This document shows positions 27,601-36,402 of a DNA stretch of 64,000 nucleotides, in pieces. The DNA lies in contig NZ_LMSP01000017.1 in NCBI RefSeq assembly GCF_001429545.1, positions 1-64,000 of the forward strand, read 5' to 3'. A model generated the notes under the pieces. That model saw only the letters and a list, made by a program, of their open reading frames with translations. It searched no databases and had not been told where the DNA came from. A program made the translations under genes and the position numbers. The stretch is from Paenibacillus sp. Soil787. GTDB taxonomy: Bacteria > Bacillota > Bacilli > Paenibacillales > NBRC-103111. Positions within the stretch are counted from its first letter, which is position 1, and each line of letters starts with the position of its first letter.

Positions 27601-28480
27601 CCGTTTGATTCGTATCCCACTCAAAGTTCATGAATCCAAGCGACCACTTAGGAAGCATCGGTGGTTTCCCTGTGATTTCCCCAACGCCGGTCATAATTTC
27701 CTTCGGGGTTCCGAGCATAATATAATACTCTACGTTTTGTTTCGCATAACGACGTCCCTCAGGAGGAGTCCCGCCATAATAAAACTCCATTTGGCCAGTT
27801 GTGCTATCTGTATAGGGGTAACCACCATCGCTATCGACTAATAAGCCATAACCCGCTGTACTCCAAATAAGCGGACCACCGGAATCTCCCTGTTCACCTG
27901 CATGGGCGGCATGATTGGATGAGTTCCGGAGCAGGTCGCCCCCGCTATCAAAAGCATTGAAGCTCCGGATGCCATACATATTATCCCCTGTGGCATGAAC
28001 GAAGCGCACACCGTCTGAGAATACCCCTCCACCGGATGGTTCCCAGAATAGCGTAGTGCCGTCAGCCTTTTTCACCGTCATTCGAACCGGATTTTTGGTA
28101 ATCTCAATCTTCATATCGGAGGTCGTGATGGTCATTGGATTGGTTGCTGTGTTGATAGTAGCTCCTACAGCTGACCAAGTTTTGTTTGGATCCAGCATCG
28201 GCGTCTTCTCACTTGGCGCTATGCTATTCGGACGATAATCCACCTTCAAGATACCGTTTTGCACCGCTTGTACAATCAAGAGGTCATCACTCGGCTCTGC
28301 ACCATTATCAACGGTTAGCGTCAAGGTATCCCCGGTGACACTCGAAGAAATGAGATTCCCAAGGCTGCTGACATAAGCCTGTGCAGGAGAAGCAGGAAGC
28401 AAGGTAAGGGGTGAACCAAACAACGTAAACGCTGTAAAAAAAGCAAGGATACGTGGAATTTCTTTGTTTGGTGGACTCAT
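24626..28480 (-). CDS. ctsZ: Secreted 6-alpha-glucosyltransferase, GH31 (cycloalternan synthesis)
   Basis: Transfers a glucosyl unit to the non-reducing end of maltodextrin through an alpha-1,6 bond, giving the substrate for CtsY. The product has 1284 residues from ATG 28480 (SD AAAGGGAG). Signal peptide residues 1-35, cleaved after AQA. GH31 barrel at about 275-640, nucleophile Asp in GWWNDETD (D433) and acid/base Asp in LWSGD (D495). After the beta domains come two CBM35-type modules (about 857-990 and 995-1121, each with NTNH..Y.GTGFVDG) and a C-terminal jelly-roll binding module (about 1131-1284, opening NLLDNPGFE). I recall 1284 residues and a 35-residue signal for the B. globisporus C11 enzyme, an exact match. 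Last gene of the operon. Confidence 0.93.
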   Translation of the reverse strand: MSPPNKEIPRILAFFTAFTLFGSPLTLLPASPAQAYVSSLGNLISSSVTGDTLTLTVDNGAEPSDDLLIVQAVQNGILKVDYRPNSIAPSEKTPMLDPNKTWSAVGATINTATNPMTITTSDMKIEITKNPVRMTVKKADGTTLFWEPSGGGVFSDGVRFVHATGDNMYGIRSFNAFDSGGDLLRNSSNHAAHAGEQGDSGGPLIWSTAGYGLLVDSDGGYPYTDSTTGQMEFYYGGTPPEGRRYAKQNVEYYIMLGTPKEIMTGVGEITGKPPMLPKWSLGFMNFEWDTNQTEFTNNVDTYRAKNIPIDAYAFDYDWKKYGETNYGEFAWNTTNFPSASTTSLKTTMDAKGIKMIGITKPRIVTKDASANVTTQGTDATKGGYFYPGHNEYQDYFIPVTVRSIDPYNASERTWFWNHSKDALDKGIVGWWNDETDKVSSGGASYWFGNFTTGHMSQTMYEGQRAYTSGAQRVWQTARTFYPGDQRYATTLWSGDIGIQYNKGERINWAAGMQEQRAVMLSSVNNGQVKWGMDTGGFNQQDGTTNNPNPDLYARWMQFSALTPVFRVHGNNHQQRQPWYFGSTAEEASKEAIQLRYSLIPYMYAYERSAYENGNGLVQPLMQAYPTDASVKNYTDAWMFGDWLLAAPVVDKQQTSKDIYLPSGSWIDYARGHAITGGQTIRYSVNPDTLTDMPLFIKKGAIIPTQKVQDYVGQASVTSVDVDVFPDTTQSSFTYYDDDGSSYNYEGGTYFKQNMTAQDNGAGSLSFTLDAKSGSYTPALQSYIVKLHGSAGTSVTNNSIAMTSYASLEALKAASGEGWATGKDIYGDVTYVKVTAAAASSKSIAVTGAAAVSATSMQYEGEDASLSGNTVATKASINTNHTGYTGTGFVDGLGNDGAGVTFYPKVKIGGDYNVSLRYANASGSAKSVSIFVNGKRVKSTSLANLANWDTWSTQSETLPLTAGENVVTYKYYSDAGDTGNANIDNITVPFAPIVGKYEAESAELSGGSALNTNHWCYSGTGFVDGLSAAGAQVQYNVYVPSAGSYQVALRYANGSAATKTLSTYINGSKLGQTSFTSPGTNWNVWQDNVQTVTLNAGANTIAFKYDAADSGNINLDRLLLSTSAAGTPVSEQNLLDNPGFERDTSQSDNWVEWHPSTQAVAYGVDSGSTTNPPESPWTGDKRAYFFAAGAYQQSIHQTISVPVNNVKYKFEAWVRMKNTAPTTARAEIQNYGGSAIYANISNSGVWKYISVSDIMVTNGQIDVGFYVDSPGGTTLHLDDVRVTKQ

Positions 28481-28509
28481 CAATGATACTCCCTTTCGAT
28501 TAGAAATGA

Positions 28510-28530
28510 AGGGAGGGACATGCCCTCCCT
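28510..28530 (-). promoter_or_regulatory. Intercistronic stem-loop between ctsY and ctsZ
   Basis: Perfect 8-bp stem AGGGAGGG / CCCTCCCT with a 5-base loop, no T-run after it on the minus strand. It probably affects mRNA stability or relative expression of the two enzymes rather than ending transcription fully. Confidence 0.55.
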
Positions 28531-28535
28531 GCTAT

Positions 28536-31500
28536 TTATTGCTCTACAATCGCGATGTTATCGAGATTAATGCCGAGTGAACTGGTACCATCATAGCTGA
28601 CTTTCACCGTGTTAAGACCTGCACTCAGCGAGATGTTGACGGTAGCTGTCCCCCACGTATCCCAGTTCGTAGTTTGCGGTAAGGCAAGGTCCGTCACCTT
28701 GGTGTTATTCACATAGATGGCTCTTGAGCCATTACCTGCACCAGAGGAATACCGAACCTTCATCGTATAAGTACCTGCGGCTTTGACGGAAACATCAAAA
28801 GTTACATTGTCTCCAAGGGTCTCAAAGCCGTCCACAAACCCTGTACCGGTATAACCCGTATGGTTCGTGTTCGTAGAAACACCGCTTTGCGTGCCGAATT
28901 CAGCCTCGTATTCCACCTTGTTGATGCCATCTAGCACAACGGATTGGGCAGATGCACTTGAGCTAAGCTTGACGTAAGTGAATTTCTGTACCGCGTCGTA
29001 GTACCAGCCTGTCGATGCTCCTGTTAGGGCGGTTAAAGTATTGTACTCTGTCATCCCAGAACCCCCTACTGTTACTGAAGAAGGCTTAGTCGTAAACACT
29101 TGCAATGTCTTCGTAGAATTAATAGCTGGAACAGTCACTGTTTCTTTATTCAACCCATATTGCTCTGTAGACGTTATAGTTTTCACTGAACCGCCAATAT
29201 CATCATTCCAGTCATACGTTGTTGTCCCAAGCGGATAAATGCGGAATGCGAGATTGGTGTAGCTCGTCAAGCTGTTGCCAATAGTCCCACCCACTTGATA
29301 TTGCGCGTTCAGATTCATCGGAAGAATGCTGCCTGACTTGACAAAAACCGGTAGATCATCTATGCCGGCATTGTAGCTGATTGTACGACCGCCAGGACGC
29401 TGAGCACCGAACCAGAAATCAATCCAATCCCCCTGCGGAAGATAAATACTCTTGTTTGTTTCCCCTTGATTCATGACAGGAGCAACAAGTAAATTACCCC
29501 CGAACATATACTGCTGCGTCAAACCGTACGTGTTCGTGTCCGACGGATACTCAAGCGCCATGGCGCGCATCATCGGAACGCCAGTATCACTTGCTTTCTT
29601 TGCTTCGCTATAAATATAAGGAAGCAAATTCATGCGCGTATTCGTATATTTGGCAAAATGGCTAATGATCGTATTGTCGCCCGTACGCGCCTGCGCGTTC
29701 CACGGCGAACGCTCCTCGTTAATGCCGGAGCTGCCGTTAGACTCGGAATGAAACTGCATAACCGGTGCAAAAGCGGCCATTTCAGTAGCTCGTTTATACA
29801 ACTCAGCCGTTGGATAAGTGCCTGTGAAGCCTGCCATATCCCAGCTCCAATAAGGAACTCCAGACATACTTGCCGTGAGCCCTGCATTCACAGCTTGTTG
29901 AAAAGCACCAAATGTTGACTCCTGGTCACCGGACCAGAAAATCTGATTCGCCTGTGCACCTTGTGTGCCAGAACGGCTGAAGGAGACTGCATCAGCCTTC
30001 TTTGATCGCGCGTACTCGTTATATGCCTTCACATACTCATTTGGGTATTGATTGCGCATTTCATCGCCCTTCTTACCGTTTGAGAAGGTATTCGAGCGGC
30101 CCCATACCATTTCACCGCCATCTGTTTTGAAGCCGTCGATACCGACACCATCAAACAGATAAGCGCGTTTAGACATCCACCAGTTTTTGGCGGCCGTATT
30201 CGTAAAATCAAGCAGCAAGCTGTTCTCGAACCATTGTCCTGTTGGTATCCGGTATTGGCCTCCACTGCCGTTACCCACGGCATAATTCTGAGCAGTCATA
30301 TAGGCTTCATCATTATCTTTCTGGGTATAAGGCGTTGAAGTCCATTTTTGAATAGGGACCTGCCAGAGCACCAGCTTCATCCCATTGTTATGCACATTGT
30401 CTGCCATCGCTTTTGGATCCGTCCATTTCCCAGTTGTTGGGAAAGTGAAATCGGTATAGGCATGCGCAGCGCTGCCCGTTTTTGGGGTATATGTGGCATC
30501 ATTGAAAATGTAAAATGTATTCTCATCACTCCACTGTTCAAGCACAACTGCCGTTGCCGGAATATTGTTGGTGTTCGCGTTATTAATAGCCGTATTCACT
30601 TTGCTTTGACGATCCCACTCGTTAGCTGACATCCATAACCCGAAAGCCCATTTCGGCAGCGCTGTTGGCTTACCGGTAATGTTAGCATAGTTGCCCACCA
30701 CATTTTTCAAATCATTTCCGTAAATGAAATAATAATCCAGTGTCGAGGCAGCACTACCCCCTGTATCAGCCGTAAAGCTGAACATATCAGTGCGTTCGGT
30801 TGCCAACCGGAATTTGGAATAATACGTGGAATTTACGAAGATGCCATATCCGCTGCTGTTTAGCATAAAAGGGATTGCCATATAGGTGCGGTCATTTTGA
30901 TTCTTATACTGATTGAACACGTAGGTGTCTACATCATTTCCGCGTTTACGGAAGTTGTTGTAATGCTCGCCAAAGCCAAAAAACTCCTCGGAAGCCGGCG
31001 AATAAAAATGATCTTCTACCTTGTCAATGACGGTACTGCCATTGGTTAACCAGGCAATGTTACGATTCGTGGTGCTGTCATATTGACTGGCAATCAAGGT
31101 CGTTCCATCAGGCTTATACACACTAAGTTTGAAAGGATTCTTATCCACCTTCACCTTCAGCTTGGAGGTTGTAAGCCATGTGGTTGAGGCAGTATCCGAA
31201 ACCGTGTAATTACTAAGCCCACTGCTTAACGTTCCTGTTCCCGTTGGAGAAACCTGTACACGAAGCACATCATCCGCTGAAAAAGAAAGGTTGATCTTCG
31301 GCGTCAAAGTGCCGGTATTCGGTACTGCATTCAGCACAACACGATTCGTATTATTCGTAATGGAGCTGACACTGCTAACGGACTCCCATCCAGTTACTGT
31401 AAAAGTAAAAGGTCCGATCATCTTCTCATTCGCGCCATCTTTGTTGCCATGAACGGTATAACTGATCACATCGCCTTTAGCAAAAGAGCCAAGGTTCGCT

Positions 31501-31817
31501 TCCCAGTAAGTGTTGTTGCCGCTGTTGTATTTGTAAGCTGCTCCGACAGCAGCTTGATTGACACCATTTTTCGTCCAGGTTACCCAAGCCGTTTGTCCAG
31601 ATTCAATGGGCCACGTCGTAATTTTGATATACACGGTGTCGCCTGCAACGGGATCTCTTGGACTACGCTCCGTCGCCTGAATCTCGTATAGATCATCGAT
31701 TCCGTTTGGCGCATGATAAACACCGTCAATGGCATAAATAGAGGGGACGAAGAGACTGAAGCAGAGCAAAAAAGAGAGAGAAAATCGGAATGGTACAGAT
31801 AATTTCCTTACATACAT
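28536..31817 (-). CDS. ctsY: Secreted 3-alpha-isomaltosyltransferase, GH31 (cycloalternan-forming)
   Basis: Transfers isomaltosyl units by alpha-1,3 linkage and closes them into the cyclic tetrasaccharide cycloalternan. 1093 residues with a 29-residue signal peptide cleaved after SIYA, identical to the lengths I recall for CtsY of B. globisporus C11. Domains: an Ig-like N-terminal module (about 40-142, also found in the cytoplasmic GH31 of this operon), the GH31 N-domain, the barrel (about 385-750) with nucleophile D566 in GFKTDGGE and acid/base D631 in IFWSGDQES, C-terminal beta domains and one CBM35 (about 968-1093). The 156-base upstream gap contains a stem-loop. ctsZ follows 55 bases downstream. 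Confidence 0.93.
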   Translation of the reverse strand: MYVRKLSVPFRFSLSFLLCFSLFVPSIYAIDGVYHAPNGIDDLYEIQATERSPRDPVAGDTVYIKITTWPIESGQTAWVTWTKNGVNQAAVGAAYKYNSGNNTYWEANLGSFAKGDVISYTVHGNKDGANEKMIGPFTFTVTGWESVSSVSSITNNTNRVVLNAVPNTGTLTPKINLSFSADDVLRVQVSPTGTGTLSSGLSNYTVSDTASTTWLTTSKLKVKVDKNPFKLSVYKPDGTTLIASQYDSTTNRNIAWLTNGSTVIDKVEDHFYSPASEEFFGFGEHYNNFRKRGNDVDTYVFNQYKNQNDRTYMAIPFMLNSSGYGIFVNSTYYSKFRLATERTDMFSFTADTGGSAASTLDYYFIYGNDLKNVVGNYANITGKPTALPKWAFGLWMSANEWDRQSKVNTAINNANTNNIPATAVVLEQWSDENTFYIFNDATYTPKTGSAAHAYTDFTFPTTGKWTDPKAMADNVHNNGMKLVLWQVPIQKWTSTPYTQKDNDEAYMTAQNYAVGNGSGGQYRIPTGQWFENSLLLDFTNTAAKNWWMSKRAYLFDGVGIDGFKTDGGEMVWGRSNTFSNGKKGDEMRNQYPNEYVKAYNEYARSKKADAVSFSRSGTQGAQANQIFWSGDQESTFGAFQQAVNAGLTASMSGVPYWSWDMAGFTGTYPTAELYKRATEMAAFAPVMQFHSESNGSSGINEERSPWNAQARTGDNTIISHFAKYTNTRMNLLPYIYSEAKKASDTGVPMMRAMALEYPSDTNTYGLTQQYMFGGNLLVAPVMNQGETNKSIYLPQGDWIDFWFGAQRPGGRTISYNAGIDDLPVFVKSGSILPMNLNAQYQVGGTIGNSLTSYTNLAFRIYPLGTTTYDWNDDIGGSVKTITSTEQYGLNKETVTVPAINSTKTLQVFTTKPSSVTVGGSGMTEYNTLTALTGASTGWYYDAVQKFTYVKLSSSASAQSVVLDGINKVEYEAEFGTQSGVSTNTNHTGYTGTGFVDGFETLGDNVTFDVSVKAAGTYTMKVRYSSGAGNGSRAIYVNNTKVTDLALPQTTNWDTWGTATVNISLSAGLNTVKVSYDGTSSLGINLDNIAIVEQ

Positions 31818-31934
31818 AAACGTTTCCCCTTTCGTACCGAAATTTGTTTGCTAAACACAAACGACTTAGAATGCTCCAACAACTGTTATTCCTCGCCATG
31901 TGCTATGTTCCAAGCATCCCCCCTTTCAATATTT

Positions 31935-31967
31935 GACGGCCACGATCCTTATTCAATCGCGACCGCC
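31935..31967 (-). promoter_or_regulatory. Stem-loop downstream of the thioesterase-like gene
   Basis: The minus-strand RNA can pair GGCGGUCGCGAU with AUCGUGGCCGUC over 12 bp, using G-U pairs that would be mismatches on the other strand. No T-run follows. It sits between the cytoplasmic genes and the secreted ctsYZ pair. Confidence 0.55.
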
Positions 31968-31973
31968 GCATGA

Positions 31974-32600
31974 TTACATCAGATATTCCCTTTCCACAAT
32001 CGTTTGTGCGAGCTGCAGCCATTTGTTTGAATCCGATTGCCAGTATCGATGGTCGCCTTCGCAAACGTGCACATCGCATATTTTCGCGGTATAACGGCTC
32101 CACTCTGACAAATGATCAACTAGCGCATGTTCATCCTTCTTACCTGTAAAAACACTGAACCTAGCACGAAGCGGTTCTCGATTGACCTGACCGCGATATT
32201 CCTCCAAAGGCAGGCAACCAATCTCAGATGCATCCCCCTTCATGCCATTCAGTACACCGCGGGGCCTGAGAAGATGCGGGGCGCTGCAGCCAGATAGAAA
32301 TAAGTGCCGTGGCTCCACAATGCCTTCTGCTTTCAAGCGATGACTGGCCTCAAAGGCAAGCAAGCTGCCCCAGCAGTGGCCGATAAACACATATTCTTCA
32401 CCAGGCATAACCTGCTGCTTGACGTATTGACAGGTCTCGTTCAGAGCATGCTCCCACAGCTCAGAGGAAACCTCGCGCATGGATAATCGGGCTTGACTCA
32501 GTTCAATATGTTGGAACCTAACACGAGCGGGTAATCCTCTGCTCCAAGCAAGGTACGACTTTGTGTGATCTCCACAGTGAGGGAACCCGAACAAAATCAC
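31974..32600 (-). CDS. Alpha/beta hydrolase, type II thioesterase-like, with Cys nucleophile
   Basis: 208 residues related to type II thioesterases of peptide/polyketide clusters (GrsT-like): LFGFPHCGDHTKSYLAW at the N-terminus, nucleophile elbow IGHCWGS (about 93-99), LFLSGCSAPH, and the catalytic His in VCEGDHRYW near 193. The usual GHSxG serine is a cysteine here. There is no signal peptide and no carrier-protein or NRPS/PKS gene nearby. It begins at a GTG overlapping the stop of the GH31 gene by four bases (GTGA), so it is translated together with it. Role unknown; removing acyl decorations from an imported sugar is one guess. Confidence 0.8.
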   Translation of the reverse strand: MILFGFPHCGDHTKSYLAWSRGLPARVRFQHIELSQARLSMREVSSELWEHALNETCQYVKQQVMPGEEYVFIGHCWGSLLAFEASHRLKAEGIVEPRHLFLSGCSAPHLLRPRGVLNGMKGDASEIGCLPLEEYRGQVNREPLRARFSVFTGKKDEHALVDHLSEWSRYTAKICDVHVCEGDHRYWQSDSNKWLQLAQTIVEREYLM

Positions 32601-35600
32601 TGCGCTATCACCAGACTTCCTGCCGATTCCTGGACAGTAATGAGCAGATTCTTTTGGCTATTCAAAAAATGACCCGGAAGCAGTTGTTCCACATGATCGA
32701 CTGGTGAGAATTCCGTTTCTGAATTCGAAACGAAGGATACGCCATCTGGTTGATGTAAAATAAAGGTTATTGGTTGATTATGGCTAAGACTGCCTGACCA
32801 GTGCAAGTGAATCTGACCACTGACTCTTTTTGCTGAAATGATCACACGATTGCCTAGGTCATCCTCAAACTCTGCCTGCAGCTCACCCGCAACATAAACC
32901 CTGAAACATAAATGCTCATAGCCGTTTACGCTATTGCCCACATGATCGCCAAGTGAATAATTCTCAGCTAGATTGAGCGCAATGACACTATCCTGTTTCT
33001 GAAAAACAGGGATCGTTTCCAAAGGTGCAGCAACTTTCATCAGGCAAGGACCTTGGACCTCATCTTGATCGAACAAAGATAACCATGACCCTTCCGGGAA
33101 ATAAATCTCCTTAGCACCATGACCTTCTTCCGTAACGGGAGCAACCAATAAGCTTTCTCCGAACATATACTCACTAATCATTTCGGTACAATGTGGATCA
33201 GCAGGGAATTGAAGGGACATGGCACGCATCATAGGCAGCCCCGTTCGGCTGGTACGAATCGCTTGATCATAGATGTAAGGCAATAAGTTCATCCGAATGT
33301 CCGCGTACCTTTTGTATAAATCGATAACAATCGGCTGATTGGTTCGTTCAGCGATGTTCCACGGCGTTCGATCTTGATTGAACTCGCCTTTCGTTTCGGC
33401 ATGATACTGCATCACTGGGCAAAAAGCGGCCATTTGGGTGGATCTTATAAACAGCTCCGCTGCCGGAATGTCCCCATGAAAGCCACCCAGATCCCAACCC
33501 CAGAATGGAATGCCCGACATACTGCTGGATAAACCGGCAATCATCGAAGAGCGGAAGGCTTGGAAGGTCGAACGCTCGTCGCCAGCCCAGTGCATCGGGT
33601 ACCGCTGCGCTCCGGTGTAGCCCGCCCGGCTAAAGGTAATGCCACCGTCTTTGGCATACTGCTGAATGAAATCATAATAGCTGCCCACATACAAATTCGG
33701 ATACAAATTGCGCATTTCGCGGCCTGTAGAACCATCATAGAACTGCAGATCGTGACCGAAGACGAATTCGCCGCCATCTGTTTTGAAGCCATCCACACCG
33801 ATTTCATCTGCGAGATATTGGCGCTTATTAAACCACCATTTCGCTGCTTCCGGGTTCGTAAAGTCAATGATATGACAATCCTTAAACCAGTTATAAGGCA
33901 ATGTATACGGCTCCCCATCCGCCGTTTTCACACAGTAACCTTGCTCTAACAGAGTAATTTCATCCTGATCGCGCTGGCCGTGAGCCACGCCATACATATG
34001 TTTATGAATCGGAATTTGCCATAACAGCACCTTCAAACCCTGCTCATGAAGCTCTTCGACCATCCCCTTCGGATTCGGCCAACGCCCCCATTCAGGGAAC
34101 TGGAATTCATCATAGTGAAACGGTTGATTACCGTCTTTGACATTGTACTGCGCATCGTTAAAAATATAGAACGTCGCCTCGTCACTCCATTGCTCAATAA
34201 CTAGCACGGTAGACGGGATCTGATACTTCGCTGTTAACTCAGCCTGTTTCAAAACCTCTGCCTGGGAATCCCAGTTATTGCTGGACATCCAAGGTCCAAA
34301 CGACCACTTCGGCGGCAATACAGGTTTACCCGATAGATGTGTAAACTGTCCAACCATCGTAAGCGGCTCTTCCGCAAATAAATACGCAACCAACTGTTGA
34401 CTCACAGGAGATACGTCCGCTTCCACTTCAACAAGATCAGATAAGCGAGTATGAAAGCGGAAAGTTGAATACAGTGCCGTGTCCACGAAGATCGCATACC
34501 CGCCGGAAGATATAGCAAAAGGAACCGGCATGTAAGTCTTCAAACCTTGATCCCGGTACTGATTGTACACATATTGGTCGACTTCCTGACCCGAGTACTC
34601 ATAATGGGAAAAACGTTCCCCCATGCCGAACCAGCGTTGCTCCGGCTTTGTTTTCAAGTTCAAGCGAAGCTTATGCAGGCATCCCGAGCCATCGGTTAAA
34701 GCCTCAATAAGCGGCTTCCCTTCGGCGGCGAAGCCTTCCATCAGCACGCCCTCCGCGCTGCGCAGCGCGAGCGCAAGCTTGCCTCCGCGCACCTCAGCTT
34801 CCAGCCGTGCGCGTCCAACCGCCAGCGCCGCCCGCTGCGCCGGCGCGCCCTGCAAGCGTTCGACGTCTGCGGCGAACGTCAGCTTAATCGCGCCGCTCTT
34901 GTCGGCGCGGAAAGACAGCTGTGCGGTGCGGGTGTCCTCCGCACCGTAAGCCAATTCGACGACGAAGCCATCCGTCGTCTCGTACAGCCCATGGACGCGC
35001 TCCAGCGCCGTCCATGTCCGCACTTGAAAGCTGTAAGTCGCTGAATTCAGCGACTTGCTTCCGCTCTGAAGCGCAAAAGCATAGCTGACCTCGTCGCCTG
35101 CGAGGTAAGGGCCCAGCTGCGCTTCCCAGACCTTTTCCCCGCCGTCCGTCACTTTCATAACGGCGCTCACGGCTTCGGCCGCCGGAATGCCATTAACGGC
35201 GGCCCGCACGGTCACAACCTGACTCACCTGAAAAGGCTGAGTCAGGAGGCGCACAAGCACCGAATCCCCCGCTTCAGGATGACGGGGAAACCGCTCGTAA
35301 GGCAGGATAACGTAAGGGTCATCGCAACCCGTCGGTTGATGCACCAGATTGACGCTGTCCAAGCTGTCACTACGGACATCACCTGATACAAGCGCAGCCT
35401 GTGAAAGCTCCAACAGTACGCCCCCCCATGTACTGACAGGTGGTTCCCCTGCGTGTTCACGCCAATAAGTAAGCAGTAAAGGCTCTTTGGCTGTAGAAGC
35501 ATCTACCTCATACAGCTTCGAATCTTCCTTCTGAAGCGTCTCCACATGAGCGAGCAGTTTTTTCGCCCGAACCGTGTCCCCTTTTTTAGCGTAATACCAT

Positions 35601-36310
35601 GCCAACAAGCAGGTCAGGTCAGCTCGCTCACAGCCTCCATAAAAGGTGTCGCTAGCCTTGAATCTTACACCTTTACTAACAAGTGTTTCTTCCAGTTTAT
35701 ACAACGCTTCGATCAAAATACGGTCTTCAATACCCAACATACCGAAAGGAATCGCTGCCGTGATGATATCTCCATGAATCGCTGTATCACCCAATTCGCT
35801 AACAACTCGGCCCTCTTTAATGAAACTCGCAAAGACAAGATCTCGAATCGCCTTCAGTAAACGCACACCCCGTTCGCCAACTCCGTTCTGAATATTCGCT
35901 TGAACGGCAGCGAAGTACATCGCCAAATGGCTCAAATAAATACCTTCGTTCCCCTGCTGCAGCCAATGAGGCTGCGGTTTCTGCCAATTGCTATCTAGAA
36001 GCAAGGTAGTTTCTTCGATAATCCCTTCTATCTCCAATTTGAAATCTTGATCTTCCGTTACCTTGAGATATTCACCGAAAGTCCATATCCGGAGCGCTAG
36101 ATCCGTTAATGCCAATTCTCCCTTAAATTGATCGCTATTCATCAAACGCAGCACAGGCAATACACGCTCCGCCTCACCACGCTGAATAAGCGCATAACTC
36201 AAAAAGGCCATATCTCGAAAAGTGGCAAGCTGCCCTGAGATCGTAATCTGACCTGTTTGTTCATCTAAAAAGTATTTAACATTCTGATTTAAATCTATTG
36301 TTTGCACCAT
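32597..36310 (-). CDS. Cytoplasmic GH31 glycosidase with N-terminal GH15-like domain
   Basis: 1237 residues from ATG 36310 (SD AGGAGG; the frame extends upstream to a TTG without binding site). No signal peptide. Residues about 25-315 are all-helical and resemble the (alpha/alpha)6 barrel of bacterial GH15 enzymes: WLQQGNEGIYLSHLAM, DTFYGG..., LLAWYYAKKGDTVRAKKLL, YEVD. Residues about 330-435 match the Ig-like N-domain of CtsY. The GH31 domain follows, with nucleophile D845 in GFKTDGGE and acid/base D911 in MHWAGDERS, closest in motif to CtsY. Likely job: opening imported cycloalternan or its fragments; alternatives are an isomaltase or transglycosylase. At the position of the GH15 acid (EE in fungal glucoamylase) I read QQ, hinting that the N-domain may be inactive. 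Confidence 0.82.
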   Translation of the reverse strand: MVQTIDLNQNVKYFLDEQTGQITISGQLATFRDMAFLSYALIQRGEAERVLPVLRLMNSDQFKGELALTDLALRIWTFGEYLKVTEDQDFKLEIEGIIEETTLLLDSNWQKPQPHWLQQGNEGIYLSHLAMYFAAVQANIQNGVGERGVRLLKAIRDLVFASFIKEGRVVSELGDTAIHGDIITAAIPFGMLGIEDRILIEALYKLEETLVSKGVRFKASDTFYGGCERADLTCLLAWYYAKKGDTVRAKKLLAHVETLQKEDSKLYEVDASTAKEPLLLTYWREHAGEPPVSTWGGVLLELSQAALVSGDVRSDSLDSVNLVHQPTGCDDPYVILPYERFPRHPEAGDSVLVRLLTQPFQVSQVVTVRAAVNGIPAAEAVSAVMKVTDGGEKVWEAQLGPYLAGDEVSYAFALQSGSKSLNSATYSFQVRTWTALERVHGLYETTDGFVVELAYGAEDTRTAQLSFRADKSGAIKLTFAADVERLQGAPAQRAALAVGRARLEAEVRGGKLALALRSAEGVLMEGFAAEGKPLIEALTDGSGCLHKLRLNLKTKPEQRWFGMGERFSHYEYSGQEVDQYVYNQYRDQGLKTYMPVPFAISSGGYAIFVDTALYSTFRFHTRLSDLVEVEADVSPVSQQLVAYLFAEEPLTMVGQFTHLSGKPVLPPKWSFGPWMSSNNWDSQAEVLKQAELTAKYQIPSTVLVIEQWSDEATFYIFNDAQYNVKDGNQPFHYDEFQFPEWGRWPNPKGMVEELHEQGLKVLLWQIPIHKHMYGVAHGQRDQDEITLLEQGYCVKTADGEPYTLPYNWFKDCHIIDFTNPEAAKWWFNKRQYLADEIGVDGFKTDGGEFVFGHDLQFYDGSTGREMRNLYPNLYVGSYYDFIQQYAKDGGITFSRAGYTGAQRYPMHWAGDERSTFQAFRSSMIAGLSSSMSGIPFWGWDLGGFHGDIPAAELFIRSTQMAAFCPVMQYHAETKGEFNQDRTPWNIAERTNQPIVIDLYKRYADIRMNLLPYIYDQAIRTSRTGLPMMRAMSLQFPADPHCTEMISEYMFGESLLVAPVTEEGHGAKEIYFPEGSWLSLFDQDEVQGPCLMKVAAPLETIPVFQKQDSVIALNLAENYSLGDHVGNSVNGYEHLCFRVYVAGELQAEFEDDLGNRVIISAKRVSGQIHLHWSGSLSHNQPITFILHQPDGVSFVSNSETEFSPVDHVEQLLPGHFLNSQKNLLITVQESAGSLVIAQ

Positions 36311-36346
36311 AAATCCTCCTACTCCATCCCATGTGTATGAATGAGA

Positions 36347-36375
36347 AAGGGGCCGTTGCCGCAACAATGCCCCTT
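36347..36375 (-). promoter_or_regulatory. Stem-loop between the sugar-binding protein and GH31 genes
   Basis: Outer stem AAGGGGC / GCCCCTT and inner stem GTTGC / GCAAC; no T-run. Such structures after binding-protein genes commonly protect the upstream mRNA and raise binding-protein levels. Confidence 0.6.
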
Positions 36376-36402
36376 CCCTGCCGACTCTATGTCCGCACTA
36401 CG

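Noticed and set aside
34623-34949. 108-codon plus-strand frame inside the GH31 gene
   Set aside because: Opposite strand of a GC-rich part of the coding sequence; no start signal.
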